A DNA stretch of 43,576 nucleotides. Origin: Planctomycetota bacterium. GTDB taxonomy: Bacteria; Planctomycetota; Phycisphaerae; WQYP01. The stretch covers positions 1 through 43,576 of the forward strand of contig JAJYZF010000030.1 in the NCBI GenBank assembly GCA_021800165.1. The letters are read 5' to 3'. The notes under the pieces are model-generated. The model worked only from the letters and a program-made list of their open reading frames with translations, did no database searches and had not been told where the DNA came from. The position numbers and the translations under genes were made by a program. This document shows, one piece after another, positions 30,637 to 38,455 of the stretch (position 1 is the stretch's first letter; every line of letters begins with the position of its first letter).

Positions 30637-31317
30637 TTACCCGTGCCAGCGAATCCATACCCATTGGCCGTTGGCCTGGTTTTTCGCCTGCACCCAAACC
30701 CCTTTGGCCAGATAGCGCAAACGCACCACGTAGTAACTCAATCCAACCTGGGCCATCGAGCGCCCGGTCTCCGCGGCCACAGCCTGATAAAGTTCCCGCC
30801 GCAGCGCGTTGTCCTGATTTACAAACCGGGCCTGCCGGGCGGAAAGATGTGCCCGCGGCACCATGTATCCCGTATGGGCCTCGCCAACCAAGTGCCGGTC
30901 AAGCAAGGCCCGCACCTTGGGGTAGTCGGCCCGCAGTTGCCTAAGTATCGCCGATTTACCCGCGGAGGGGTTGGCATCGGCAAAGATGACCGGATCCAAG
31001 CCATGCGCCTGCAACAACGAGGAACTCGGACTGCTCGTGGATGTCGTGGTCGGTTGAGTCGTCGGGGGAATGTCCACCACCGGAATCGTGGGATTGGCCG
31101 ATAGACCAGCCGCTTTGGGTGGAGCATGGCCGGCGATGTACTGCATATCATCACGGGCATTTTTGACCACCAGGGTCAAAGTACCACTGAGGTTCACATC
31201 CACCACCATCGGTTTGGGCTGATGAATGACCACATCACTATGAGTACGAATACAACCTGCCAACCCCAAGGTCAGCACACAAACCACTCCGACGGACGGA
31301 ATTGAAAATCGCAGCAT
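30637..31317 (-). CDS. Lipoprotein, YnbE/YdbL (DUF1318)-like fusion
   Basis: A 226 aa predicted lipoprotein: signal peptide ending in the lipobox LAGC (C22). Just after it PKPMVVDVNLSGTLTLVV recalls the YnbE type of short lipoprotein. After a T/S/P-rich linker (about 75-105), the C-terminal half (about 130-200) has LVGEAHTGYMVPR, then VNQDNALRRELYQAVAAETGRSMAQVG, which fits the YdbL/DUF1318 pattern. In E. coli the separate YnbE and YdbL proteins work with YdbH in lipid transport between the membranes. That this gene joins the two halves is my inference. ATG 31317 follows GGGGGC; the longer frame adds 10 residues before the signal peptide. Confidence 0.65.
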   Translation of the reverse strand: MLRFSIPSVGVVCVLTLGLAGCIRTHSDVVIHQPKPMVVDVNLSGTLTLVVKNARDDMQYIAGHAPPKAAGLSANPTIPVVDIPPTTQPTTTSTSSPSSSLLQAHGLDPVIFADANPSAGKSAILRQLRADYPKVRALLDRHLVGEAHTGYMVPRAHLSARQARFVNQDNALRRELYQAVAAETGRSMAQVGLSYYVVRLRYLAKGVWVQAKNQANGQWVWIRWHG

Positions 31318-31986
31318 AAAGCACGCCCCCGGTTCAAAAGCAACCAACCCCTTCCAGTGTACCTAAAACCACCAGCTACTGGCAACGCACCGCATCGGCC
31401 CGGCCTTCATCGGGTGCGCGGCACGTTTTACCCATGACGTTGAAACACGGCTGCGAAACGTGTCGCCATTTGAAGTCTATGCAGTCTCAAGAGCAGGACA
31501 ATGCGTGAGGATGACAACCACGCCGCGGCGATAAGCAACCGCCCCAACATCCACCTGCTTTGTCCAAGAGTCTCACGCCCGCTTTGGCCGCGCCGGAGCC
31601 GACGGGACGGCCTCTGGCACGACAGCTTGGCTAATCCGCCTGTTCCCGGTGGCCCGTGAAATGCTTGAGGTTTTGCGCCTGCACCACGTTCGACGAAAAA
31701 AGCCAACCTTCGGCGTCACGGCGCGGGGGGCCGCAATTTCGGCTTTGGCACCGCAGAAACCACTTTCCACACGGGCGGTGTGCCCGGTTTTAACCTCAGG
31801 CGCAGAATGGGCGATTCAATGGGGCAGCTCGCACCACCCACGGTGACAAACCGGGTTGCATAGATGTAAAAAACACCTCACGCGGCGGTTTTACGCTCGC
31901 TTTTTTGAAAATAGCTTGTAAACTCAGGCTAACGCACCCCATCGTGCTACTTGGTCTAAGCATAAAACTAAAAAAGGGGCTTCTTT
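31318..31986. other. Long intergenic region upstream of the alcohol dehydrogenase gene
   Basis: 669 bp between two divergent genes. Short open frames exist but none has a convincing start, Shine-Dalgarno sequence or family resemblance. A T-rich patch (about 31890-31920) just before the dehydrogenase gene may contain its promoter; AAGGGG (31974-31979) is its Shine-Dalgarno sequence. I see no copy of the dispersed repeat. Confidence 0.4.
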
Positions 31987-33003
31987 ATGAAAACCATGCG
32001 TGCCATGCAGGTTCTCAAAGCCAAAGGAAACTTTGAGCTCCGCGAGCTACCCATTCCAGAGCCAGCCTCCGGGCAGGTGCGAATTAAAGTTCAGGCCTGT
32101 GGAATCTGCCACAGCGATATGTTTGTCAAAGAGGGTCTTTTCCCCGGCATCGAGTATCCGCGAACACCCGGCCATGAGATCATCGGATCGATTGATGCCA
32201 TTGGGCCGGAGGTCACCCGATGGAAACCTGATGATCGCGTGGGTGTGGGCTGGCATGGCGGCCATTGTTTTACCTGTAACAACTGCCGGCATGGCGATTT
32301 CATCACCTGCGATCATGAAAAAATAGCGGGCTTGACGTTCGATGGCGGATACGCCGAATACATGGTGGTGGGCCAGGAGGCCCTGGCCATGGCTCCGCGG
32401 CAGCTCAATGCCTTGGAGGCGGCTCCGCTGATGTGCGCTGGAGTAACCACCTTTAATGCCCTGCGTAACAGTGGTGCCCGTTGGGGAGATCTGGTGGCTA
32501 TTGCGGGCATCGGCGGCTTGGGACATCTGGGCGTGCAATATGCCCGCAAAATGGGTTTTCGCACGGTGGCAATATCCAACTCCGCAAGCAAACGCGACTT
32601 GGCCGCACATCTGGGGGCCCATGTTTACATTGACGCTTCCAAAACGTCCGCAGCCCAAGAGCTTATCAAGCTCGGCGGGGCCCGCGTTATTCTGGCCACC
32701 GCACCGAATGCCAAATCCGCGGCAGCTCTGGTCAACGGCCTGGGGGTGCATGGTCAACTGGTGCTGGTGGGCGTAAGCGGCGATCCGATGGAGTTTACTT
32801 CCCTGCAACTCATTGCGCAAAATAAGACCGTCCTCGGCTGGCCCAGCGGCGACGGTATGGACTCGCAGGAAACGCTGGAGTTTTCCGCTTTGACGGGAGT
32901 TACCGCGATGGTCGAACGATTTGCACTCGAAAAAGCCAACGAAGCCTACGCCCGCATGTTAAGCAACCAAGTCCGTTTTCGCGCGGTGCTGGCAATCGGC
33001 TAA
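31987..33003 (+). CDS. Zinc-dependent alcohol dehydrogenase (MDR family)
   Basis: A 338 aa NAD(P)-dependent dehydrogenase oxidising alcohols or reducing aldehydes. Catalytic zinc ligands are C38 (CGICHSD) and H63 (GHE), with a third cysteine near 149 (LMCAGVTTF). The structural zinc lobe is C94, C97, C100 and C108 (CFTCNNC...C). The Rossmann motif is GIGGLGHLG. It resembles AdhT/ethanol-type enzymes of bacteria; the true substrate is open. ATG 31987 follows AAGGGG; MRAMQ nine bases later is an alternative. The thiol peroxidase gene starts 53 bp after it. Confidence 0.9.
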   Translation: MKTMRAMQVLKAKGNFELRELPIPEPASGQVRIKVQACGICHSDMFVKEGLFPGIEYPRTPGHEIIGSIDAIGPEVTRWKPDDRVGVGWHGGHCFTCNNCRHGDFITCDHEKIAGLTFDGGYAEYMVVGQEALAMAPRQLNALEAAPLMCAGVTTFNALRNSGARWGDLVAIAGIGGLGHLGVQYARKMGFRTVAISNSASKRDLAAHLGAHVYIDASKTSAAQELIKLGGARVILATAPNAKSAAALVNGLGVHGQLVLVGVSGDPMEFTSLQLIAQNKTVLGWPSGDGMDSQETLEFSALTGVTAMVERFALEKANEAYARMLSNQVRFRAVLAIG

Positions 33004-33056
33004 ACTTTCGGGCACAATATCCTGGCAATGGTGCTGCACACAAAAGGAGAATCCGC

Positions 33057-33557
33057 ATGGCCAATATCACTTTTAAGGGCGGGGCGTGTCATACCGTGGG
33101 CGAATTGCCGGCGGTGCGCACCACGGCCCCGAACTTCACCCTGACCCGACAGGATTTGTCCGCCGTACATCTCAAGGATTTCGCCGGCAAAACGGTGGTG
33201 CTTAATATATTCCCAAGTTTAGATACGTCGGTTTGCGCAATGTCGGTGCGCAAGTTCAATGCAGAGGCGGCCAAAATGCCCAATGCCGCGGTGCTCTGCA
33301 TTTCACAGGATCTGCCCTTTGCCGCCAAGCGATTCTGCGTGGCCGAGGGCATTAAAAACGTGCAGGTGCTTTCCGGCTTTCGCCATCCGGAATTCGGCAA
33401 AACCTACGGCCTTTTTATCGTCGATGGTCCTCTGGCCGGCCTGCTGGCCCGGGCGGTTCTGGTACTTGATGCCAACGGCGTGGTGCGCTATACGGAATTG
33501 GTGCCGGAAATTGCCCAAGAGCCTAACTACGACGCAGCGATTGCCGCCGTCGGGTAA
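33057..33557 (+). CDS. tpx: Thiol peroxidase
   Basis: A 166 aa atypical 2-Cys peroxiredoxin that reduces hydroperoxides using thioredoxin. The peroxidatic cysteine is C60 in PSLDTSVCAMSVRKFN and the resolving cysteine C94 in RFCVAEG, matching the C61/C95 pair of E. coli Tpx. ISQDLPFAAKRFC and LSGFRHPEFGKTYG are typical. The ATG follows AAAAGGAGA. A membrane-anchored thioredoxin is encoded just beyond, on the other strand, a possible functional neighbour. Confidence 0.95.
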   Translation: MANITFKGGACHTVGELPAVRTTAPNFTLTRQDLSAVHLKDFAGKTVVLNIFPSLDTSVCAMSVRKFNAEAAKMPNAAVLCISQDLPFAAKRFCVAEGIKNVQVLSGFRHPEFGKTYGLFIVDGPLAGLLARAVLVLDANGVVRYTELVPEIAQEPNYDAAIAAVG

Positions 33558-33613
33558 TTTGCGCGACAATCCATCATTGGGCCGGGTTGACACCGCTTTG
33601 GGGGGAGGCGGCA

Positions 33614-34168
33614 TCAAGGAACGTCGCGTACGAGTCGCCGCAGACTCATCTCCAAAAAACGCAGGGTCTGCCTTTTGTTCATGGTGGTGGAAACATCCCG
33701 CACCTGGCCCGCCGCATCCATGATCAAAATCGCTGGAATGGTTCGCACTCCGTAGCGTAGGGCCAGCTTTTTGCCCGCGGATGAATCCATATCCACGGCC
33801 ACGGGAATAAATGATTTCTCCACCAGCCGATGCACTGCCCGGCTCGACCATACCCGCCGCTCCATCACCCGACACGGATAGCACCAGGAAGCCCAAAAAT
33901 CGACCAGCAGAGGCTGATGCAACCGGGCCGCCGCCATTCGGGCCTTGGAAAAATCGCGGTGCCAGGCAATGGTATCGCCTGGACGCGGATGGCCGAACAA
34001 GCCGGAAATTTCCCACCCAATACTCTTCCACTGGGCTACGCCCGCCGCCACGATCAACAGCCCGGCCAGCAGCACCATAATCCGCCACGTCAGCGGCCGG
34101 GGCGCGGCCAGCGGCGTTTTCGGGGCATCAGCCTGCCCGGAGCCAGGCGGTTTATCATCGTTTTTCAC
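33614..34168 (-). CDS. Membrane-anchored thioredoxin-like protein
   Basis: A 184 aa protein with a short cytoplasmic N-terminus, one membrane helix (about 29-46) and an extracytoplasmic thioredoxin domain. The active site is WCYPC (C96, C99) within LLVDFWASWCYPCRVME; the cis-proline region is VRTIPAILIMD. It may reduce or oxidise envelope disulfides. The start is a GTG at 34168 without a clear Shine-Dalgarno sequence; ATG 34078 would fall inside the helix. Upstream, between this gene and rny, lies only repeat copy 5. Confidence 0.85.
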   Translation of the reverse strand: MKNDDKPPGSGQADAPKTPLAAPRPLTWRIMVLLAGLLIVAAGVAQWKSIGWEISGLFGHPRPGDTIAWHRDFSKARMAAARLHQPLLVDFWASWCYPCRVMERRVWSSRAVHRLVEKSFIPVAVDMDSSAGKKLALRYGVRTIPAILIMDAAGQVRDVSTTMNKRQTLRFLEMSLRRLVRDVP

Positions 34169-34183
34169 ACCAGTGCTCGCTTA

Positions 34184-34337
34184 GGAACGGGGCAAAAATA
34201 ACGTCACAGGTTCCGGCTGGCCCTTTTGACCGCCGGCTTCGTGGCTCGCTCGTTGCAGACCCACTGCCGGGGCAAGCGCCTCGCCAGGGGCCAAAATTTC
34301 CGCGCCGTGAAACACGAATTTATTTTTGCGCGGTCCT
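34184..34337 (+). repeat. Dispersed TTA-flanked repeat, copy 5 (subtype A, shortened)
   Basis: A 154 bp element starting GGAACGGGGCAAAAATAA and ending TTATTTTTGCGCGGTCCT. Flanked by TTA on both sides (34181-34183 and 34338-34340). The right-hand TTA is the TAA stop codon of rny on the minus strand. The second internal stem is shortened by about 12 bp. It fills nearly the whole gap between rny and the thioredoxin gene, so any transcript crossing that gap carries it. Confidence 0.88.
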
Positions 34338-35972
34338 TTATCGCGCCAGTTCCACAGCCCGCACCTCGCGCAGCACGGTGACCCTAATTTCACCCGGAAA
34401 GGTCATTTCATTTTGAATGCGTTTGGCCACTTCCCGGGCTATCAATTTGGCCGTAGCGTCATCACAGCGTTCCGGATCCACGATAACCCGCACCTCGCGG
34501 CCGGCTTGAATAGCAAAGGCCTGCCGCACCCCGGGAAAACTTGTGGCGATGGCTTCCAGTTCCTGCAAGCGTTTGATGTAGCGTTCGAGACTTTCCCGCC
34601 GCGCGCCCGGCCGCGCGCCGCTGATCGCATCGGCGGCCATGACAATGGGCGTATAAGGGGAGGTGGCGGGAATGTCGTTGTGGTGTCCACCGATGGCGTT
34701 GAGGACGGCTTCCGGCTCGTTGAATTTGCGGCAGAATTCCATACCCAAAGCCGGGTGGCCACCCTCCTGATCATGATCCATGGCCTTGCCGATGTCATGG
34801 AGCAGTCCGGCCCGCCGGGCCAGCGCCGAATCCAGACGCAATTCATCGGCGATCATCTGCGACAAAAAAGCCACTTCCATGGAGTGGCGAAGGACGTTTT
34901 GCCCATAACTGGTGCGATAATGGAGCCGCCCCAGCATTTCCGAAATCCGTGGATTCAGACCGCCGATATTGGCTTCCAGCGTAGCCTTCTTGCCGATCTG
35001 GCGAATATTGTTTTCCATTTCCTTTTCGGTGAGTTTGGCGATTTCCTCGATCCGCGCCGGGTGGATTCGGCCGTCGGCAATGAGTTTCTCCATGGTCAGT
35101 CGGGCCACTTCCCGCCGAATCGGATCAAAACAATTGACGGTAATCACGCCGGGGGTGTCATCAATAATGACATCCACGCCGGTGGCCTGTTCAAAGGCCC
35201 GGATGTTGCGGCCTTCGCGACCGATGATGCGGCCTTTCATATCGTCACTGGGAATCGCCACGGCCTTGGTGGTGCCTTCGCTGGTAACCTCGGCGGCGTA
35301 GCGTTGCATGGCCTGGAGCATGATGTTGGTGGAACGCTGCTTGGCCTCTTCACGGGCCTGTTCCTCTATTTTATCCACCATGGCCGCCATATCGCGCCGC
35401 ACCTCGGCTTCCACACGGGTCAGCAGAAGTTGGCGGGCTTCTTCCATACTCAAGTTGGTGATCTGAATAAGCAGTTCCTTCTGCCGATCCAAGGCCTGAT
35501 CCAACTGCTGTTCTTTGGCCTGCATATTGCGGCTGCGATCGGCGAGCGAACGTTCCGTGTTCTCCAGATTTTTTTCTTTGGTGGTCAGGGTATCAAGTTT
35601 GCGATCCAGCATGTCTTCGCGTTTGAGCAGGCGCTGTTCCAGGGTACGCAATTCCTCCCTTAAAGCATCCAGCTCCTTTTCCGAAACTTCCTTGATTTTA
35701 AGGGCCTGATCCCGGGCCGACATTTCCGCCTGCCGCACAATATCCACAGCCTTTCGCCCGGCATCAGACAACACATCATCCGCCTGCAATTTTTGCCGCT
35801 GTCGGGCCGATTTACCCAACACCTTGATCAGCACAGCGATAAGCCCACCCCCGAGTGCGAACCCGACCAACGCGCTGAGGAGTTCAATCTGAATGGTGAA
35901 AGCCGCCGGTCCCGGCAACATCCGCGGCCCCAGAAAATCAAATATAATATTGTATATAGCGTTATGATTCAT
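34338..35972 (-). CDS. rny: Ribonuclease Y
   Basis: A 544 aa membrane-anchored endoribonuclease that starts mRNA decay. One N-terminal helix (about 29-50, LLSALVGFALGGGLIAVLI), a long coiled coil (about 52-215), a KH RNA-binding domain (GRIIGREGRNIR near 245) and an HD domain with RHSMEVAFLS and LLHDIGKAMD (near 365-400). Length and order are standard. ATG 35972 follows GAGG at 7 nt. Its stop codon coincides with the flank of repeat copy 5. Confidence 0.96.
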   Translation of the reverse strand: MNHNAIYNIIFDFLGPRMLPGPAAFTIQIELLSALVGFALGGGLIAVLIKVLGKSARQRQKLQADDVLSDAGRKAVDIVRQAEMSARDQALKIKEVSEKELDALREELRTLEQRLLKREDMLDRKLDTLTTKEKNLENTERSLADRSRNMQAKEQQLDQALDRQKELLIQITNLSMEEARQLLLTRVEAEVRRDMAAMVDKIEEQAREEAKQRSTNIMLQAMQRYAAEVTSEGTTKAVAIPSDDMKGRIIGREGRNIRAFEQATGVDVIIDDTPGVITVNCFDPIRREVARLTMEKLIADGRIHPARIEEIAKLTEKEMENNIRQIGKKATLEANIGGLNPRISEMLGRLHYRTSYGQNVLRHSMEVAFLSQMIADELRLDSALARRAGLLHDIGKAMDHDQEGGHPALGMEFCRKFNEPEAVLNAIGGHHNDIPATSPYTPIVMAADAISGARPGARRESLERYIKRLQELEAIATSFPGVRQAFAIQAGREVRVIVDPERCDDATAKLIAREVAKRIQNEMTFPGEIRVTVLREVRAVELAR

Positions 35973-36753
35973 AAGAAAACCTCACTGTAAGCCAGTTTCG
36001 CCCATTCCCATGGAACAGCGGAACTGGAAAACCGCGGCAGTTCGCCCGGCAACGTGCCCAGCGAATGGTTGAAGGAATCTCGCGGCTTATCGCTTCAGGT
36101 TCGGTCGCACCGCCCCGGCCTGGGATATCACGCAGGATTAAAACAGATGACCAATGGAGAAAATTACCGCCAACACGGCTGCGACCCCGGCCAGACACCG
36201 GGGCCGACAATCTTATTGCGAATCATGGAATTGATACTTTCCGATGCGACGCAACCGACCGACGCCTTGGGTGGAATCCCCCTGCCCGGCAATTGGCCAT
36301 GGGCAACATTCCAAGCGGTCCGGCCCGGAATATCCAGCCCAAGGGGATGCCCGGATCCAAGTCGACCCAGCGGCATCCATGGCGGGTTGTAGGGGTTGTT
36401 TTCCACTGTTGGTTCACCATTCGTCAATCTATTCGGTTCGCCCGGCGAACCGGTCTTCCCTGATGGCTTTGCAATTCCATCCAAGGAAAACTTTAACCGG
36501 CGTGCAGGATTGGTCGAGGATGCATTGTTCAATCTTCACCGCAACCAATCGGCCTTATAAGCCACGCACTCCGTATCAACTCACACGTCGCAGCGTGAAA
36601 AAACCAACAACCCGGCCCACCGGACTGGAGATTTCGGTTTTCCACAGTTTTTGATCTTACCAGATTCTTTTTGTAACGTCAATGTTTTATCCCGGAGAAT
36701 GGAACCTGCGCACATAAGCGGCGGCCTTGAGCGTTCGTTTTGCCGGCCATCGC
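35973..36753. other. Long intergenic region between rny and imuB
   Basis: About 780 bp between divergent genes. I see no intact gene. One part (36236-36457, minus) vaguely resembles an L,D-transpeptidase and is listed separately. There is a short stem CACG-TCGCAG-CGTG near 36581-36594. No copy of the dispersed repeat is present. Confidence 0.4.
36236..36457 (-). pseudogene. Possible degenerate L,D-transpeptidase fragment
   Basis: Read on the minus strand, an open frame contains NPYNPPWM, GHPLGLDIPGR, HGQLPGRGI and ASVGCVAS in the same order as the NPPW, NPLGxRWIGL, GYGIHGT and SHGCIRM blocks of YkuD L,D-transpeptidases, with about the right spacing. The catalytic His-Gly-Cys is not intact (VGC), no start codon context or signal peptide fits, and the upstream half is missing. 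It may be a decayed gene or coincidence. Confidence 0.25.
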
Positions 36754-36788
36754 TTGACGTGATACCTTTCCTCATGTTATACCTAACA
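36754..36788 (+). promoter_or_regulatory. imuB promoter with palindromic operator over the -10 box
   Basis: TTGACG (36754-36759), 17 bases, TTATAC (36777-36782): a near-consensus promoter. The -10 lies inside the perfect palindrome TGTTA-TACC-TAACA (36775-36788). Its minus-strand reading matches the recA promoter motif at 11 of 14 bases. Position and symmetry fit a LexA-type repressor. The leader would be about 28 nt. Confidence 0.6.
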
Positions 36789-36817
36789 AAATACGAACAC
36801 TTGGAATATAGCGATCC

Positions 36818-38422
36818 ATGGCCCAACGAATTGTTTATCTCTACTTCCCATTTTGGGATATTCAACGCATCCGGCGCAAGCGCCGGCCCGGCCTCTCCGC
36901 CACCGCATGCCAACAGGCCATGTTGCCTCCCATGGTGCTTATCCATCATCGGCAGCGTCAGGAAATCGTCTTTCGCTGCTGCCGGCAATGCTGGAATCTG
37001 GGCCTGCGCCCGGGAGCGCCGTTGGTGCAGGCCCAGGCTGTTTTACCCACAACCCCATCTCCACAAATTCTGCCTTTTGACCCCGCCGCCAGTCGTCAAT
37101 CCATCACCAACCTGGCCCGATGGATGATGCGTTTCTCCCCTCAAGTAAGCGTGGACGAACACACCTCCGCCACCCATCCCGAACCCACCCCGGATGGACT
37201 CATCCTTAATATTTCCGGTGCGGCGCATCTGTTTGGCGGAGAAATATTTTTACTCCAGCGCCTACGGCATCTGCTGGATCAAAAAGGCCTGCAGGTAAAA
37301 CTCGCGGCGGCACCCACCATTGGTGCCGCCTGGGCCTTGGCCAGATTTGCTCCACCACCCGTTATTCTCGCTGCGCCCACGGATCTGGCGAAGCTGCTGC
37401 AACCTCTGCCGCCGGCGGCATTGCGAATTGCCCCGGCTACCCAGAATTTTTTGGATGAGGTGGGAATTACCACCGTCGGCGATCTGCTCAACCTGCCGCC
37501 CCATTCACTGGCCTTGCACGCTGGTACCCAAGTGCTCTACCGACTGCACCAGGCTCTGGGAATGCAGGCTGAACTTTTCGCACCGCTGCGCTCCGGCCAA
37601 GCGCTGACCGTGCAATGCCGTGGCGATGGCCCCATGATTGATTTGCCCCCCATACTGGCCGCCACCCGCACCCTGGCAGCCCAATTGGCCACGGCCCTGC
37701 AGATGCGGGGACAAAGCGTCACGGCCTGCCAACTCGACTTTGCCGGCCCGGATCTGGCCCCATGTTCCACCTTCATCACACTCGCCCAGCCATGCCAACA
37801 GGCCTCCCACCTCTGGACTTTGCTGCGGCCAAAAATTGAAGCCCTGCGTTTAACCGGCGGCGTGGAAACCATGACGCTGATGGCTGTGGATTTTGTTTCC
37901 GCACCCCAGCAACAGTTGCCCACCGATCCGGCCGCCGACGACATGTTTTCCCGGGAAAATCTTACCCGGCTTGGTCGCACCCTGGATATTTTACGCACCC
38001 GTCTGCCGGAACACGCCATCCGCCGCATCGCCCCCCTGGAATCGCACGTGCCGGAACAATCCGTGGTCTATCCGCCATTTTTACCCTCTTGGCGCGCACA
38101 CAGAAACATCGCCGCTCCGGATAGCGCAAAGAGTTTCGCCTGGCTCCAACCTTATCGTCCGTCAGTCCTGCTGGCCCATCCGGAACCGATCCACGCCACC
38201 GTCTCCGCACCGGACCAGGCTCCTTCCCACCTGCAATGGAGACACCTGGAATATCGCTGTGTCCGCGGCCTGGGGCCGGAACGTCTGGATACGGAATGGT
38301 GGCGGTCGGATCCGCCGGAAACCCGTGATTATTTCATCGTGGACACCCACCATGGCCAATGGCTGTGGATTTTTCATGAACTGCAAAGCGATCGATGGTT
38401 TGTCCATGGGTTATGGGTGTAA
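36818..38422 (+). CDS. imuB: ImuB, catalytically inactive Y-family polymerase homologue
   Basis: A 534 aa member of the ImuB group, which does not polymerise but connects the error-prone polymerase DnaE2 with the sliding clamp. The start VYLYFPFWDIQRIRRKR replaces the first catalytic motif of active Y polymerases. SPQVSVDEHTS and GLILNISGAAHLFGGE follow at the second, and a helix-hairpin-helix-like FLDEVGITTVGDLLNLPP near 210. Near 370-390, where many ImuB proteins carry a QxxLF clamp motif, I see only PQQQLPTDP, so clamp binding by that route is uncertain. dnaE2 begins 33 bp after the stop. No imuA is adjacent. Confidence 0.9.
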   Translation: MAQRIVYLYFPFWDIQRIRRKRRPGLSATACQQAMLPPMVLIHHRQRQEIVFRCCRQCWNLGLRPGAPLVQAQAVLPTTPSPQILPFDPAASRQSITNLARWMMRFSPQVSVDEHTSATHPEPTPDGLILNISGAAHLFGGEIFLLQRLRHLLDQKGLQVKLAAAPTIGAAWALARFAPPPVILAAPTDLAKLLQPLPPAALRIAPATQNFLDEVGITTVGDLLNLPPHSLALHAGTQVLYRLHQALGMQAELFAPLRSGQALTVQCRGDGPMIDLPPILAATRTLAAQLATALQMRGQSVTACQLDFAGPDLAPCSTFITLAQPCQQASHLWTLLRPKIEALRLTGGVETMTLMAVDFVSAPQQQLPTDPAADDMFSRENLTRLGRTLDILRTRLPEHAIRRIAPLESHVPEQSVVYPPFLPSWRAHRNIAAPDSAKSFAWLQPYRPSVLLAHPEPIHATVSAPDQAPSHLQWRHLEYRCVRGLGPERLDTEWWRSDPPETRDYFIVDTHHGQWLWIFHELQSDRWFVHGLWV

Positions 38423-38455
38423 GCCATCCACCACCGCCTGCCGCAAGGTGCTCTC

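Noticed and set aside
31351-31366. TTTTAGGTACAC (minus strand), similar to the recA/imuB motif, upstream of the lipoprotein gene
   Set aside because: Only about 9 of 14 positions match, there is no symmetry, and the gene is not an expected SOS member.
31880-31908. Possible terminator (GCGGCGG...CGCTCGC followed by T)
   Set aside because: The arms do not pair well and no plus-strand gene precedes it.
36065-36463. 132-codon plus-strand frame between rny and imuB
   Set aside because: No ribosome site, no recognisable domain and an amino-acid composition typical of random GC-rich DNA.
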